Made by a program: the position numbers and the translations under genes. This document shows, piece after piece, positions 8,816 to 18,334 of a DNA stretch of 58,932 bases (position 1 is its first letter; the number at the start of each line of letters is the position of its first letter). The DNA is from an uncultured Dorea sp. (lineage in GTDB: Bacteria; Bacillota; Clostridia; Lachnospirales; Lachnospiraceae). Location: assembly GCA_934295165.1 (NCBI GenBank), contig CAKRAT010000003.1, forward strand, positions 1 to 58,932, read 5' to 3'. The notes below the pieces were generated by a model. It made no database searches and was not told where the DNA came from. It saw only the letters and a program-made list of their open reading frames with translations.

Positions 8816-9075
8816 TTATTTTTCTTTTAATTTTGTATCTTTTTCCACCATTTTTATCTCTGAGATTTTCAAATTTCCTTTATATGCCTGTTTCATTTTC
8901 TTCATCAAATTATAGCACACAGGTGTAGCCTTTAAATCTGGCGTAGATGAAGTAACAACAGCTCTGGCATATATATGTTTGAATCCCGAAAACACTTCTT
9001 TAAATTGTACTAAAGTTCCTTTTATTTGTTCTATTCTTCTCCTTTGTATTTCACATTTCCGAGTTGAAAATTCTC
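8816..9075 (-). pseudogene. orphan reading frame without a start, probable gene remnant
   Basis: Directly after the stop of the 122-aa membrane protein, one frame stays open for about 85 codons (containing KCEIQRRRIEQIKGTLV and KHIYARAVVTSSTPDL) and ends at 8816. It has no ATG or well-placed GTG/TTG near its beginning. The composition looks coding (basic, soluble). It is either a decayed gene or the frameshifted tail of the preceding gene. No family recognised. Confidence 0.35.
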
Positions 9076-9444
9076 CTATGGATTATTTTCACCCTTTCCA
9101 AAAATATATCCCAAAGCTAACGTTATTACCGGAATAATTCTCTCCCATATTTCTATATTTATATTTGACTTTGGACAGAATGAATGAAACAAGTCTATCC
9201 CACAGTATCCTATCAAAACAATAGAAATTATAAAAGCAATATGTATAGAAGCATTTTTGGTATTAGTCCCTAAAAATCTTCCTATTGTTCCCCCTTCTTT
9301 TTCCTTAGTATTTGTATCATTATACCCTGCTAAAATTATATTTTTTTGTTCATCACTTAACTTATTAAAACTTTTTTCCGATATTCCATTAATATTATTT
9401 GTATTCAATACATTATCATTTATCTTATCCATCAGTATAGTCAC
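9076..9444 (-). CDS. small membrane protein, hypothetical
   Basis: A 122-residue protein with a soluble Asn-rich N-terminal half and two hydrophobic segments: IHIAFIISIVLIGYCGI and IPVITLALGYIFGKG. The second type of segment, ending in GYIFGK, is common in small membrane partners of unknown systems. The start may be ATG at 9444 or the Met four codons later. It is directly adjacent to the DUF6864-like gene upstream, so the two are probably co-translated. Function unknown. Confidence 0.55.
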   Translation of the reverse strand: MTILMDKINDNVLNTNNINGISEKSFNKLSDEQKNIILAGYNDTNTKEKEGGTIGRFLGTNTKNASIHIAFIISIVLIGYCGIDLFHSFCPKSNINIEIWERIIPVITLALGYIFGKGENNP

Positions 9445-9792
9445 CTATTCTTTCTCTAAGATAGAATACTCAATTCGTCTAGGACCACTTCCTCCCATTA
9501 CATAGCACCAAAAATGTAAAAACCATTCTTTTCCGCCCACTGTAGCTATTGATATTGGCAAATTTGTTCCTGTCCCTAATGGATCAAAATTTATGCATTC
9601 AAAAATTATATTATTTCCATCAACTTCTTTTTTCAAGCCCTGTTCCTTATCTTTAATAAATTTAAAAATAACAGAAAAACTAAATCTATTATCAGTTTCA
9701 ATATCTAACTTCATTTCTGAATTATCATCATACAATATAATATCTCCATGTGACACTATATTATATCCGTTAGTTGATATCTTTATATTCAT
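9445..9792 (-). CDS. DUF6864-like hypothetical protein
   Basis: A 115-residue soluble beta-rich protein with INFDPLGTGTNLPI followed by an EWFLHFWCYV strand near the C terminus. This pattern resembles DUF6864, a family without a known function; the match is from memory. It abuts the small membrane protein downstream with no gap and lies 29 bases after the flippase, so it could be read from the capsule promoter. Confidence 0.55.
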   Translation of the reverse strand: MNIKISTNGYNIVSHGDIILYDDNSEMKLDIETDNRFSFSVIFKFIKDKEQGLKKEVDGNNIIFECINFDPLGTGTNLPISIATVGGKEWFLHFWCYVMGGSGPRRIEYSILEKE

Positions 9793-9821
9793 ATAATTTC
9801 ATCCCCCAAAAGTTAAATTTA

Positions 9822-11210
9822 TTACTTTTTTATTAAATGTAAAATTTCTCTAAATACATTTCTACATCCCACACAAACAACGCCTATAGATATAATAGAA
9901 ACTATATAATACATATTATAATTCATGCAGATCAAAATTGTTTCCATCCCCAAAACACTATATATAAGAATATCTCTCTTTACTTTCATATTAAATTTAA
10001 ATATTCTACGAGAATCAATAACTCTAACTACCCATACTAACAAATAACTAATCATTGTTGCAATAGCTGCTCCCATAGCCGCAAATTTAGGAATTAACAA
10101 TACATTTAGCACAATATTACCAATAGCTCCTATCAATGTAGAATACAGTAACATTTTTGTTTTTTTTGCAGATGTATATATACTTCCATAAAACGCTGCT
10201 AATGAATTGAATACAGAGGCTAATATTAAAATAGGTACATATAGCCATGCCTTATAAAAATCATTAGAATACAAATACTTAGCTAATATTTGAGTTACTC
10301 CTATTAGAATACTTGCACCTACAAATAAAATACTTTCATACTTATCATATATACTTGCATAAAATTTCTTTGATTCAGCGCTTCCAAAATCGTCCACTGC
10401 AGAAATTTGCCAAGCACTTATAAATATATTAATACAAATCGTCAAAATAGATGGTATTTTATAAGCCACAGAATAAATTCCATTTATCGATACCCCGCAA
10501 AAAAAAGTCAAAATATATTTATCTGAAGAATTACTTATCCACCAACTTATTGAATTAGGTATCATTGGAATCGAATATTTACATATTCTTTCGCAAATTT
10601 CCTTTTCAATATTTCTTATATCAATTACATATTTATAAACTCCTGCCCTAAAAAAAGCATATATTGCCGCTACCGTATGCCCAATCACAAATGCCAATAA
10701 ATACCCTGTAACTCCTAATTTTAATGTAACCCAAAAAAATATATTTGTAATTATATACACAAACGTATTTATTACACCTGCCATCGAATATACACTTACT
10801 TTTTCTATTCCTTTAACAAATTGCAATATCAAATTGTAAAAAGCTAAAGAAATAAAATATAATACAAACAACCATAAAAAAGGAGTTAATTTCTCAGACA
10901 AACGCATTCCTTGCGCCATCAAAAGTAATATACCGCAACCAATCAAAGTAATATACAAACCACTTGAAAACACTTGTTTATTATCACTAAATTCATCCAA
11001 TGCAAATCGCATAACACCTTCATAAACCATTAAGGTAAAAATAGGTAATATCAAATTTACAGTGGTCGTAAGCATATCTGCCGATCCATATTCTGCAGTT
11101 GATAAGACAGCTGTATAAAATGGCACTAGCAAAAAACTTAAAATTTTACTTGCAAAATTTCCCAATGTTAATAATGCTATATTTTTTCCTAATTTTTTAT
11201 ATCTACCCAC
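9822..11210 (-). CDS. wzx: Wzx-type oligosaccharide flippase
   Basis: A polytopic membrane protein of about 462 residues with 12-14 hydrophobic helices and the N-terminal pattern LTLGNFASKILSFLLVPFYT typical of the polysaccharide transporter (MATE-like/MOP) family. It would flip the undecaprenyl-linked repeat unit across the membrane. The frame opens at 11234, but a GTG at 11210 has a GGAG box five bases upstream and brings the protein to the usual family start, so both are possible. It sits after the pyruvyltransferase fusion. Confidence 0.85.
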   Translation of the reverse strand: MGRYKKLGKNIALLTLGNFASKILSFLLVPFYTAVLSTAEYGSADMLTTTVNLILPIFTLMVYEGVMRFALDEFSDNKQVFSSGLYITLIGCGILLLMAQGMRLSEKLTPFLWLFVLYFISLAFYNLILQFVKGIEKVSVYSMAGVINTFVYIITNIFFWVTLKLGVTGYLLAFVIGHTVAAIYAFFRAGVYKYVIDIRNIEKEICERICKYSIPMIPNSISWWISNSSDKYILTFFCGVSINGIYSVAYKIPSILTICINIFISAWQISAVDDFGSAESKKFYASIYDKYESILFVGASILIGVTQILAKYLYSNDFYKAWLYVPILILASVFNSLAAFYGSIYTSAKKTKMLLYSTLIGAIGNIVLNVLLIPKFAAMGAAIATMISYLLVWVVRVIDSRRIFKFNMKVKRDILIYSVLGMETILICMNYNMYYIVSIISIGVVCVGCRNVFREILHLIKK

Positions 11211-11243
11211 ACTAATGCTCCATTCATATATCATTACACTTCA

Positions 11244-13487
11244 CTACTTCAAATGAATTTTTCTTAATACTCCAACTATATTTGCCTTCATTTTATTTTT
11301 CTTTTTTAGCATATTTTGTTTTTTCTTACATTCATTTGCTACACATAAAAATCCTTCTTTTTTATATAAATTCCACATTTGAAATCTATTTTTAGGTTTA
11401 TCAGTTGGATGTTCTAAATTAGGTTGCATAAATGAATGAATATCCACACTTTGAACAACCAACATTTTTTCTATTTGTCTAAATATTTCCATTCCCCTTT
11501 CTGTATTACTCAATACTAAAGAAATACCTTTCTCTATATCCCATTGAGGATACATTTTTTTTATTCCCCAAGCATCAGCTAATGTAAAATCCGCCTCACG
11601 TTCTACAGATGTATATGGACAATTATAACAACTCGGCCTTAAAAATGCGTGTTCATAAAAAATAGATGTATAATCATCAGAAATTATTCTTTCATTTTTT
11701 CCTTTATAGCTTTCTATATGGCTACTCCAACCAAATGACTTATCTCGAAAATTTACTTTTTCTATTTTTCCTTCTATTTTTTTCTGCATTTCCTTGATAT
11801 TATCACGCCAAACCATTGGACTCATTACTCCATGGCACACTATATCAACTGTTATCAAATTATTTATTTTATTTCCAATTTTCTCTGCACGCAGATACGA
11901 CTTTAACCCTCCAATTTGGCATGCGGTACCAGAATATAAAACTTCTTTTTCATTTTTCAGGTCTTCCAAAACCTCTTCAAAAGTATTTAATGTATCGCTT
12001 TGCACATACTTTGACCCACAAAAGTTTCCTCTCTCATTTGAATCTATTGCTCTGCTATGAACAACTTTAAAATCATCTGTATAGCCTGCGCCATAGACAG
12101 AGCCGCCTTGTAATAAAACATAATCTGACAATGCTACAAAAATCCCTCCTGAACGGCTCTTCATTCTTACTTTTTCATCTTTATGGTAGCCAACATATGT
12201 ATTTTGGGGTATTGTTGGAGATGCCTGCAGTCTTTTTTGTGAAAAAGCACATACTTGCATGCATTTTTTACACTTTATACATTTATTTTCATCAATTTTA
12301 GGATATAAAAAGCCTTCCTCATCTTCCAACATTTTAACTGCTTGAATAGGACATATTTTTTCACATGCTCGACATCCACAACATTTATTTTTAGTTTGTG
12401 GTAAAATCACTATATCGTTTTTCAGCCGCAAAAGATAATTACCAGATTTCCTTTTTGTTTCTTCCATCAAATATTTAACAAGATTATAATCTATTTCAGA
12501 ATCTCTTATTCTCACAGCTTCAATAATCCTATTTGTCAACTTATAAGTATTCAAAAAATCTATCAGTCTTGAATTTGGTGCTCCTTCTTTCTTTTGATAT
12601 TGCAGGCAAAAACTTTTTTCAAATATAACAGAAAACATTAAACCGTGAAACGAATTTGTTATAACATATCTTGCATTAGAAAAGAGTCCAACAAATTCAT
12701 CTGGCCCCAAAAAACCTCTATATATATATTTCTTTTTTCTTTTTATTGCATCCGCAATGTATACAATTTTTGCGTTTAGCTCTTTTGATTTTTTTTCTGC
12801 ATAATCTTCAAGTTCCTCTGATTTTTCTAATGTATATAAAAGAATATAATTTTGTTCTTTTGGTTTTTTAGCAATATTTTCCCACTTTGCTTTTGAAATT
12901 AAACACGTAGGATCTAATGAAACTTCACATTCTTGATGCAACAAATCTTTTATAATCTTTTTACCACTTTCTTCTCTTACAGATATTTTTTTAAATTTGC
13001 TTAGTAATTCATAATATTCCCTTTCTTGTTCTTGTGGAATTTTATCAAATCCAAAGCTAGCCGCATACGAATATTTTTTTTCATCCTCTGCAAAATCCAA
13101 AAAAAACGTTTTGTCGAATCCACTCCACTTCAAATTCCAGACCTGATCACTTCCGGCAATAAAAATATCATACTCTTTGTTTATTTTTTTCAATTCTTCC
13201 TTAGTAGTTACCTTCTTTGAAAGTTTTATGTATTTTTTCAAAAAACCGTCAAATTTTTTTCTTTTTAGCGTATTAAAAGGGGCATAAATCAACTCTTTTA
13301 AATACATCTTGGGATTTTTTAGCGGATTCTCTTTTATTTGTTTATAAAATATTTCTATATACTCACTTCTATAATCTATTATTTCACTATCAATTCCAAT
13401 TGTATTTAAATATTCTTGTAAAGCATACGCTTGTAAAACGGCTCCGTAATTTAATGCTCTATGAAACGTAATTATCCCTATTTTCAT
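11244..13487 (-). CDS. polysaccharide pyruvyltransferase fused to ferredoxin and FrhB-like domains
   Basis: A 747-residue three-part protein. Residues about 1-330 match the polysaccharide pyruvyltransferase family (MKIGIITFHRALNYGAVLQ start, SDQVWN, ITNSFHGLMFS). Residues about 370-425 hold two 4Fe-4S motifs (CCGCRACEKICP and CIKCKKCMQVC). The remainder matches the coenzyme F420 hydrogenase/dehydrogenase beta-subunit family (SRSGGIF, SGTACQIGGLKS, VCHGVMSP, ADAWG). The first part suggests transfer of a ketal pyruvate to a sugar. The redox part has no obvious substrate and the organism is not expected to use F420, so its role is open. The start overlaps the preceding glycosyltransferase by 29 bases. 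Confidence 0.85.
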   Translation of the reverse strand: MKIGIITFHRALNYGAVLQAYALQEYLNTIGIDSEIIDYRSEYIEIFYKQIKENPLKNPKMYLKELIYAPFNTLKRKKFDGFLKKYIKLSKKVTTKEELKKINKEYDIFIAGSDQVWNLKWSGFDKTFFLDFAEDEKKYSYAASFGFDKIPQEQEREYYELLSKFKKISVREESGKKIIKDLLHQECEVSLDPTCLISKAKWENIAKKPKEQNYILLYTLEKSEELEDYAEKKSKELNAKIVYIADAIKRKKKYIYRGFLGPDEFVGLFSNARYVITNSFHGLMFSVIFEKSFCLQYQKKEGAPNSRLIDFLNTYKLTNRIIEAVRIRDSEIDYNLVKYLMEETKRKSGNYLLRLKNDIVILPQTKNKCCGCRACEKICPIQAVKMLEDEEGFLYPKIDENKCIKCKKCMQVCAFSQKRLQASPTIPQNTYVGYHKDEKVRMKSRSGGIFVALSDYVLLQGGSVYGAGYTDDFKVVHSRAIDSNERGNFCGSKYVQSDTLNTFEEVLEDLKNEKEVLYSGTACQIGGLKSYLRAEKIGNKINNLITVDIVCHGVMSPMVWRDNIKEMQKKIEGKIEKVNFRDKSFGWSSHIESYKGKNERIISDDYTSIFYEHAFLRPSCYNCPYTSVEREADFTLADAWGIKKMYPQWDIEKGISLVLSNTERGMEIFRQIEKMLVVQSVDIHSFMQPNLEHPTDKPKNRFQMWNLYKKEGFLCVANECKKKQNMLKKKNKMKANIVGVLRKIHLK

Positions 13488-14610
13488 TGCTCTTCTCCAC
13501 TAATTTTTCGTATGTTTTTTGTAATTTTTCAGCGTTTGTGTGATTATCATATCCCGCAAAGCAAATACTTTCTTCCGTATCCATATGATTTTTCACTCCA
13601 TTTTCAATAATTCGATTTGCCCATTCTTGTGCACTCTCGTTCAAAGATATAAAATGCACAAGTTCTGTTATCTTCACTGCTTCCGGCACAACATCTTTCG
13701 ATGTATATGTACTTACACCTGCAGCCTGCGCCTCAATCAAAACAATACCCAGTCCTTCAAACAACGATGGAAGCAGAAAGAAATCAGCTCCCTGTAGTAA
13801 TTCATTCACATCATTCCTGTTACCTAACATAGTGACATATTTTTCAATCTTCAATTGAACTATTTTTTTCTCTATATCTTGTTTTAGGACACCGTCTCCG
13901 ACTATAATCATCTGTAAATCTATCCATTTTTTTGATAATTCCTTTGCAATATCTAACAAAAACAGTGGATTTTTTTGCGGATCCAAACGACCTACAAACA
14001 AAACCACTTTCTTTCCTTCTAGATGATTTTCTCTTCTTACTTTATTTCTTATTTCTTCTGAATATCTAAATTTTTTCACATCAATAGCATTATTAATTAT
14101 TGTTGCTTCTCTAGAAAACATCCAATCAGCTGCTAAAGTCGAACAAGCAAAATAATGAGTTGCATATTTACGTATCTGTTTACTATTCTTTCTGATTATT
14201 ATTTTTTGAAAACACGTCGGAACTGAGCCGTAGCCCGAATTATGTGCATGTGCAATTCGAACCGGAATTTGATATTTTTTTGCATATTTAAGAATATCTA
14301 TATTAATCAACGACTGGTAGTTACAATGTACAACTTGGAAGTTCTTAGCATTTTCCGCAAAAAAAGAATCTATGTTCTTATAATACTCTCTTAATCCATG
14401 ATGTCGCGCCATGTTTAAATAATATATCTTCCCCCCCATATTAATGATTTCTTCTTGACACGCTATTTCTTCTTGATAAACATTAAGAAAATCAAATTGA
14501 ACCTTATTTCTATCAAGACATCTATATTGATTCATAATAAAAGATTCCGTACCTCCGTAATATGGAGACATCCCTACTTGTAATACTCGAATTTTCTTTT
14601 CTTTTATCAT
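13459..14610 (-). CDS. glycosyltransferase family 4
   Basis: A 383-residue GT-B enzyme. It has the N-terminal acceptor domain with GGTESFIMN, a middle VVLFVGRLDPQKNP strand-turn that begins the donor domain, and the PSLFEGLGIVLIEAQAAGV motif (E-x7-E type) that binds the nucleotide sugar. It is probably a retaining transferase building the capsule repeat unit. Donor and acceptor cannot be read from the sequence. It is 10 bases after the preceding transferase and overlaps the fusion gene downstream. Confidence 0.85.
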   Translation of the reverse strand: MIKEKKIRVLQVGMSPYYGGTESFIMNQYRCLDRNKVQFDFLNVYQEEIACQEEIINMGGKIYYLNMARHHGLREYYKNIDSFFAENAKNFQVVHCNYQSLINIDILKYAKKYQIPVRIAHAHNSGYGSVPTCFQKIIIRKNSKQIRKYATHYFACSTLAADWMFSREATIINNAIDVKKFRYSEEIRNKVRRENHLEGKKVVLFVGRLDPQKNPLFLLDIAKELSKKWIDLQMIIVGDGVLKQDIEKKIVQLKIEKYVTMLGNRNDVNELLQGADFFLLPSLFEGLGIVLIEAQAAGVSTYTSKDVVPEAVKITELVHFISLNESAQEWANRIIENGVKNHMDTEESICFAGYDNHTNAEKLQKTYEKLVEKSNENRDNYVS

Positions 14611-14620
14611 TATCCTCTCC

Positions 14621-15841
14621 TCAAATCATTGATTTATATATATTAATATATCCTTCAATCATGTGTCGTCTATCATAATAATTTCTAGCAATATGTTCTA
14701 TACGTGAACTTTTCCCCTCTTGCAGCATTTCTTTCACAGCATTTTGTAATTCTGTTAAATCTGCATAGTTTACAAATATGCTGTATTCTTTTAATGCTAT
14801 TTTTTCGGGTGCACCTGCTTTAAAACCAACAATTGGTGTTCCACACGACAAACTTTCTGCACAAATCATAGAAAAAGTTTCTCTTTTACTTGTTAACAAA
14901 GTTACATCTGCCATGCTATAATATTCTGACAATTTATATTGATCATGTATTTTGCCAACAAATATAACATTTTCCATATTAACTCTTTCTTCTGCATTTC
15001 CAACAATTACAAACTTAACAGGCTCATTCTTCATCTTTCTTGCAAGTTCTAGTACATAATAGCCTCCTTTATTATGCATTGGATCAACAACGAAACTTGG
15101 TGTAACATGAAGAATTATTTTTTCTCCTTGAGGGGCGATTTGCCTTGCTAATTCTTTACTTTTTCGTTTCTTAAAAATGTTTTCTGTATTTGTCCCATTT
15201 AATATAATTTCTCGTTTTCTTTTTCCTAAAATAATAGAAGATGCCGTTCTTTCATTTAACCATGGTGATACTGATACTATTCTCAAATTATCATCATCAA
15301 ATTTTGAAAATGCTTTCTGCATGTTCTTCCACATTTTTCTCGTATTATCAAAAAAAAGAGATTTGATATCTTCTTTTAATCTCGGACATTCACAACACCC
15401 TTCTCTATCTTGCCATTTATTACAGTCAAATGCATACCCACATCCACCAGTATAAAAGAATTCCGCATGTTGAGTTACTACAGTTTTTATTTGATTATCA
15501 GCTAACCACTCTAAAAGCTTATATACATTAACAAAATATCCATTAATACAATGTAAATGAACTATATCTGGATTTATTTTTTTTATTTTTTTTATAATAT
15601 TCCTTGTTGAAAAAAAACATCCACCGTACAATATACCACTTATTTTACTTATAAAATGATTCAATTTAGCGTACTTTTCCGAGCAAACTTTCTGAACATA
15701 TGGATCATTTTTTTCTCGTTCTCCCCGTCCATACAAAACATACGATTCTATGTTATTATTTTTTAATCCCGAGTGAATATCATATACTATTTTTCCCGTG
15801 CTTCCTTTTTGATACACACAGTTAATCTGTAGGATTCTCAT
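14621..15841 (-). CDS. glycosyltransferase family 4
   Basis: A 406-residue GT-B protein beginning MRILQINCVYQKGSTGKIV, a start common in capsule and colanic-acid-type transferases. It has a Cys-rich insertion (CGYAFDCNKW...CCECPRL) in the N-terminal domain and a donor-site region containing LLTSKRETFSMICAESLSCGTPIVG. The Cys cluster is also seen in related WcaC-like transferases. Probably adds one sugar of the capsule repeat. It is 18 bases downstream of the next transferase gene and 10 bases before the following one. Confidence 0.83.
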   Translation of the reverse strand: MRILQINCVYQKGSTGKIVYDIHSGLKNNNIESYVLYGRGEREKNDPYVQKVCSEKYAKLNHFISKISGILYGGCFFSTRNIIKKIKKINPDIVHLHCINGYFVNVYKLLEWLADNQIKTVVTQHAEFFYTGGCGYAFDCNKWQDREGCCECPRLKEDIKSLFFDNTRKMWKNMQKAFSKFDDDNLRIVSVSPWLNERTASSIILGKRKREIILNGTNTENIFKKRKSKELARQIAPQGEKIILHVTPSFVVDPMHNKGGYYVLELARKMKNEPVKFVIVGNAEERVNMENVIFVGKIHDQYKLSEYYSMADVTLLTSKRETFSMICAESLSCGTPIVGFKAGAPEKIALKEYSIFVNYADLTELQNAVKEMLQEGKSSRIEHIARNYYDRRHMIEGYINIYKSMI

Positions 15842-15859
15842 ACTAACTCCTCTTTAAAA

Positions 15860-17134
15860 TTACTTAAGTATTACTTGTTGAAATTGAATTCTATTTTTTT
15901 CAATATCATGATTTTTTTCTGCCAATTTTCTTCCTTCATGCGCTAGTTCACTACTCTTTCTTTCATTATCAATACATTCTCTTATTTTCCTTTCCAAATC
16001 CTTTTTATCAGTTATTAATACTGCGGCATTTGTTCCTTTTAAATATTGACTAACGGCCATATTTTTCGGTGCATATACAAAAAGACATGCTCCTACAGCT
16101 AACGAATCTGCAATTTTAGTAGAAAAAGCATATTTTAAATCTTCTTTATAGAAATCATCAAAACTCTCAACATGTAACAGATACTTACTTTCACTTAGTT
16201 TTTCTTTCAATTTATCATAAGGAAGAAAACCTTGCATTTTAATAAACTTACATCTTTTTAATTCATCCGCTACATATTGTTCTTTTGCTTTTCCGTACAC
16301 CTCAATTATCATATCAGGATTCACCTTATTTAACGCTTCAGCAAATTCAATAAGACTTTTATGTCTCATCAATCCCAAATTACCTGCATATATTATCGTA
16401 TTCTTTTTATCCTCTCTTAGCGGTTCTTGTGTGAACTGTGAAGCATTCATTATCATATAATTTTCTTTTTTATATAATTTTCTATAATCCTCACATAATA
16501 ATGCACAATTATATATCTCTGCCTTCGAATTTTTTATTAATGAATCATAATCTTTTCTAAATCTTTTATTTAAAATAGGATAAAATTTTTTTGTAAATTT
16601 GTCATCCTGTAGATAACTTACTTTTTTAAAATAGTATCCTTCAGTATTATATACCACTATAGATGCTTTATATTTCCGACCAATTTGTTCCGCCAATTTA
16701 AACAAAAAGCCCGCATCCCCAGCTTGTACAAGTATTACTTCTGGATTATATTCTTCTACCCATTCTTCTAACTTTTTTTTATTCCATAATCTTGATTTCC
16801 ATACAATATCTCTTAACAAAAAAAGTATAGAATTTTTATTGTTTTTATGTATAGACTCTGTTTTAGAAGTAACGTCCTGTTTTTCTCTTTCTTCAACTAC
16901 TTTTCCCGCCACTTTTCTTTTTACAATTGATTTCCCCACTTCAGAGTCTGTAAGACAGAAAAAATTTCCACATATATTAAAATCCGGCTGCTCTGCATGA
17001 ATATAGAATTGAGCAATTTTTTCACGCGGCCACCCTTTCAAATAATTTCCCAAGGTCCTTCCATTAGACCCCGTTTCAGATAAACAATTATGACTTATAA
17101 TCAGTAATCTTTTATATCGTAATTTATTATTCAT
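15860..17134 (-). CDS. putative glycosyltransferase (GT-B fold)
   Basis: About 424 residues. The first domain opens with RLLIISHNCLSETGSNGRTL; the second contains IIYAGNLGLMRHKSLIEF and a KYLLHVESFDDFY stretch replacing the usual E-x7-E motif, followed by STKIADSLAVGACLFVY. This divergent donor site is found in capsule transferases that are hard to place in a CAZy family. The frame has in-frame ATGs at 17149 and 17134; the latter has a GAGGA box at proper spacing and overlaps the Wzy stop only slightly. Confidence 0.7.
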   Translation of the reverse strand: MNNKLRYKRLLIISHNCLSETGSNGRTLGNYLKGWPREKIAQFYIHAEQPDFNICGNFFCLTDSEVGKSIVKRKVAGKVVEEREKQDVTSKTESIHKNNKNSILFLLRDIVWKSRLWNKKKLEEWVEEYNPEVILVQAGDAGFLFKLAEQIGRKYKASIVVYNTEGYYFKKVSYLQDDKFTKKFYPILNKRFRKDYDSLIKNSKAEIYNCALLCEDYRKLYKKENYMIMNASQFTQEPLREDKKNTIIYAGNLGLMRHKSLIEFAEALNKVNPDMIIEVYGKAKEQYVADELKRCKFIKMQGFLPYDKLKEKLSESKYLLHVESFDDFYKEDLKYAFSTKIADSLAVGACLFVYAPKNMAVSQYLKGTNAAVLITDKKDLERKIRECIDNERKSSELAHEGRKLAEKNHDIEKNRIQFQQVILK

Positions 17135-18332
17135 CTTCTTCATCCTCATTTTTCATCAACGCATTATAAAATAAAATTGGCATTGATATAACAAATATCG
17201 TAGCCATCATTGCCACAACCGGTGTGTCAAATAATACAACCGATTCAACACATGAATATACTACATATACAGCCGTAGAAAGTAAACATAATGCCCCCTC
17301 ACCTTTTTTTACTCTATACACTTGTATACCATAATATAACGATAGTAATAACATTTCCACCTGTAATAGAATTCTTATTACTCCCCCCTCCATTAGCAAT
17401 TTCAAATAGGTATTATGGTAATATCTATTTCCCATTACATTAATTGCTAATTGAGTTGCTCCAGTATTACCATATCCACACCAAAGATGCTTCCCCGTTG
17501 CATATGGCAATAACCTATTAATATAATCATTTCTTGAATCCATCGAGCTTGTATTTCCAAACAATGAATTAAATATATACATATGAAAAGTTTCATTTCT
17601 TTTTAATATAATCAAAAACACCCCTATACATATTATAATACCAAAAGCATTTCTCATTTTATGTTTATCATCAACAAGCATAGCTATAAATGTTAAAATC
17701 AATGATATAATAATCGCAGTTCTACACATTGCCATAAGTTCATTAATTACAAATATACCAAGGAATATCCCCCATCTATATTTTTTTGTATTAATCCATA
17801 AAATTGTAGCAGCTAAGACACCAAATAATAGAAAGACACCATATGTATTTTTATTATCAAAGAAAGAACAAATATCCTCCGCCCCATATATTGTCAAAGA
17901 TGTAATATGTCGTAAACTATTAAAATGAATTATCATGTTGTATATACATGAAACCAATATAAAATACACATAAATTTTATAGAATTTATATATATCAGTC
18001 TCACTTATATGAAGTGTATTTCTGGGTCTGGTATATAGTAAACATATCAGTAAACATACAATAACAAAATCTTGAACAACAGTTATAATTGCATCATTTC
18101 CCATTACAATAATCAGCAATTCACTAAACAACAATATCATCATATATATTAGAGCATTAAAATCTACATATTTTATATAGTTAGCTTGAACTATTTTTGT
18201 CATCAAAACAATAATTACACCCAACTTGACTATACTATCTATTCCTTGACTTTTAATATTTAAAATTTGAGTTGATAATGCAAATATAATAAACCATGCA
18301 TAATATATAGGTATTTTTTTATCTCGTTTCAT
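17127..18332 (-). CDS. wzy: Wzy-type polysaccharide polymerase
   Basis: A strongly hydrophobic protein of about 400 residues with around ten membrane helices and one longer extracellular loop containing SSMDSRNDYINRLLPYATG and GYGNTGATQ, as in O-antigen ligase/polymerase proteins. It would join repeat units outside the membrane. The longest frame begins with a TTG inside the preceding gene, but the ATG at 18332, just after the stop of the GT2 gene, is the better start. Sequence conservation in this class is low, so the call rests on topology and context. Confidence 0.75.
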   Translation of the reverse strand: MKRDKKIPIYYAWFIIFALSTQILNIKSQGIDSIVKLGVIIVLMTKIVQANYIKYVDFNALIYMMILLFSELLIIVMGNDAIITVVQDFVIVCLLICLLYTRPRNTLHISETDIYKFYKIYVYFILVSCIYNMIIHFNSLRHITSLTIYGAEDICSFFDNKNTYGVFLLFGVLAATILWINTKKYRWGIFLGIFVINELMAMCRTAIIISLILTFIAMLVDDKHKMRNAFGIIICIGVFLIILKRNETFHMYIFNSLFGNTSSMDSRNDYINRLLPYATGKHLWCGYGNTGATQLAINVMGNRYYHNTYLKLLMEGGVIRILLQVEMLLLSLYYGIQVYRVKKGEGALCLLSTAVYVVYSCVESVVLFDTPVVAMMATIFVISMPILFYNALMKNEDEEDE

Positions 18333-18334
18333 AT

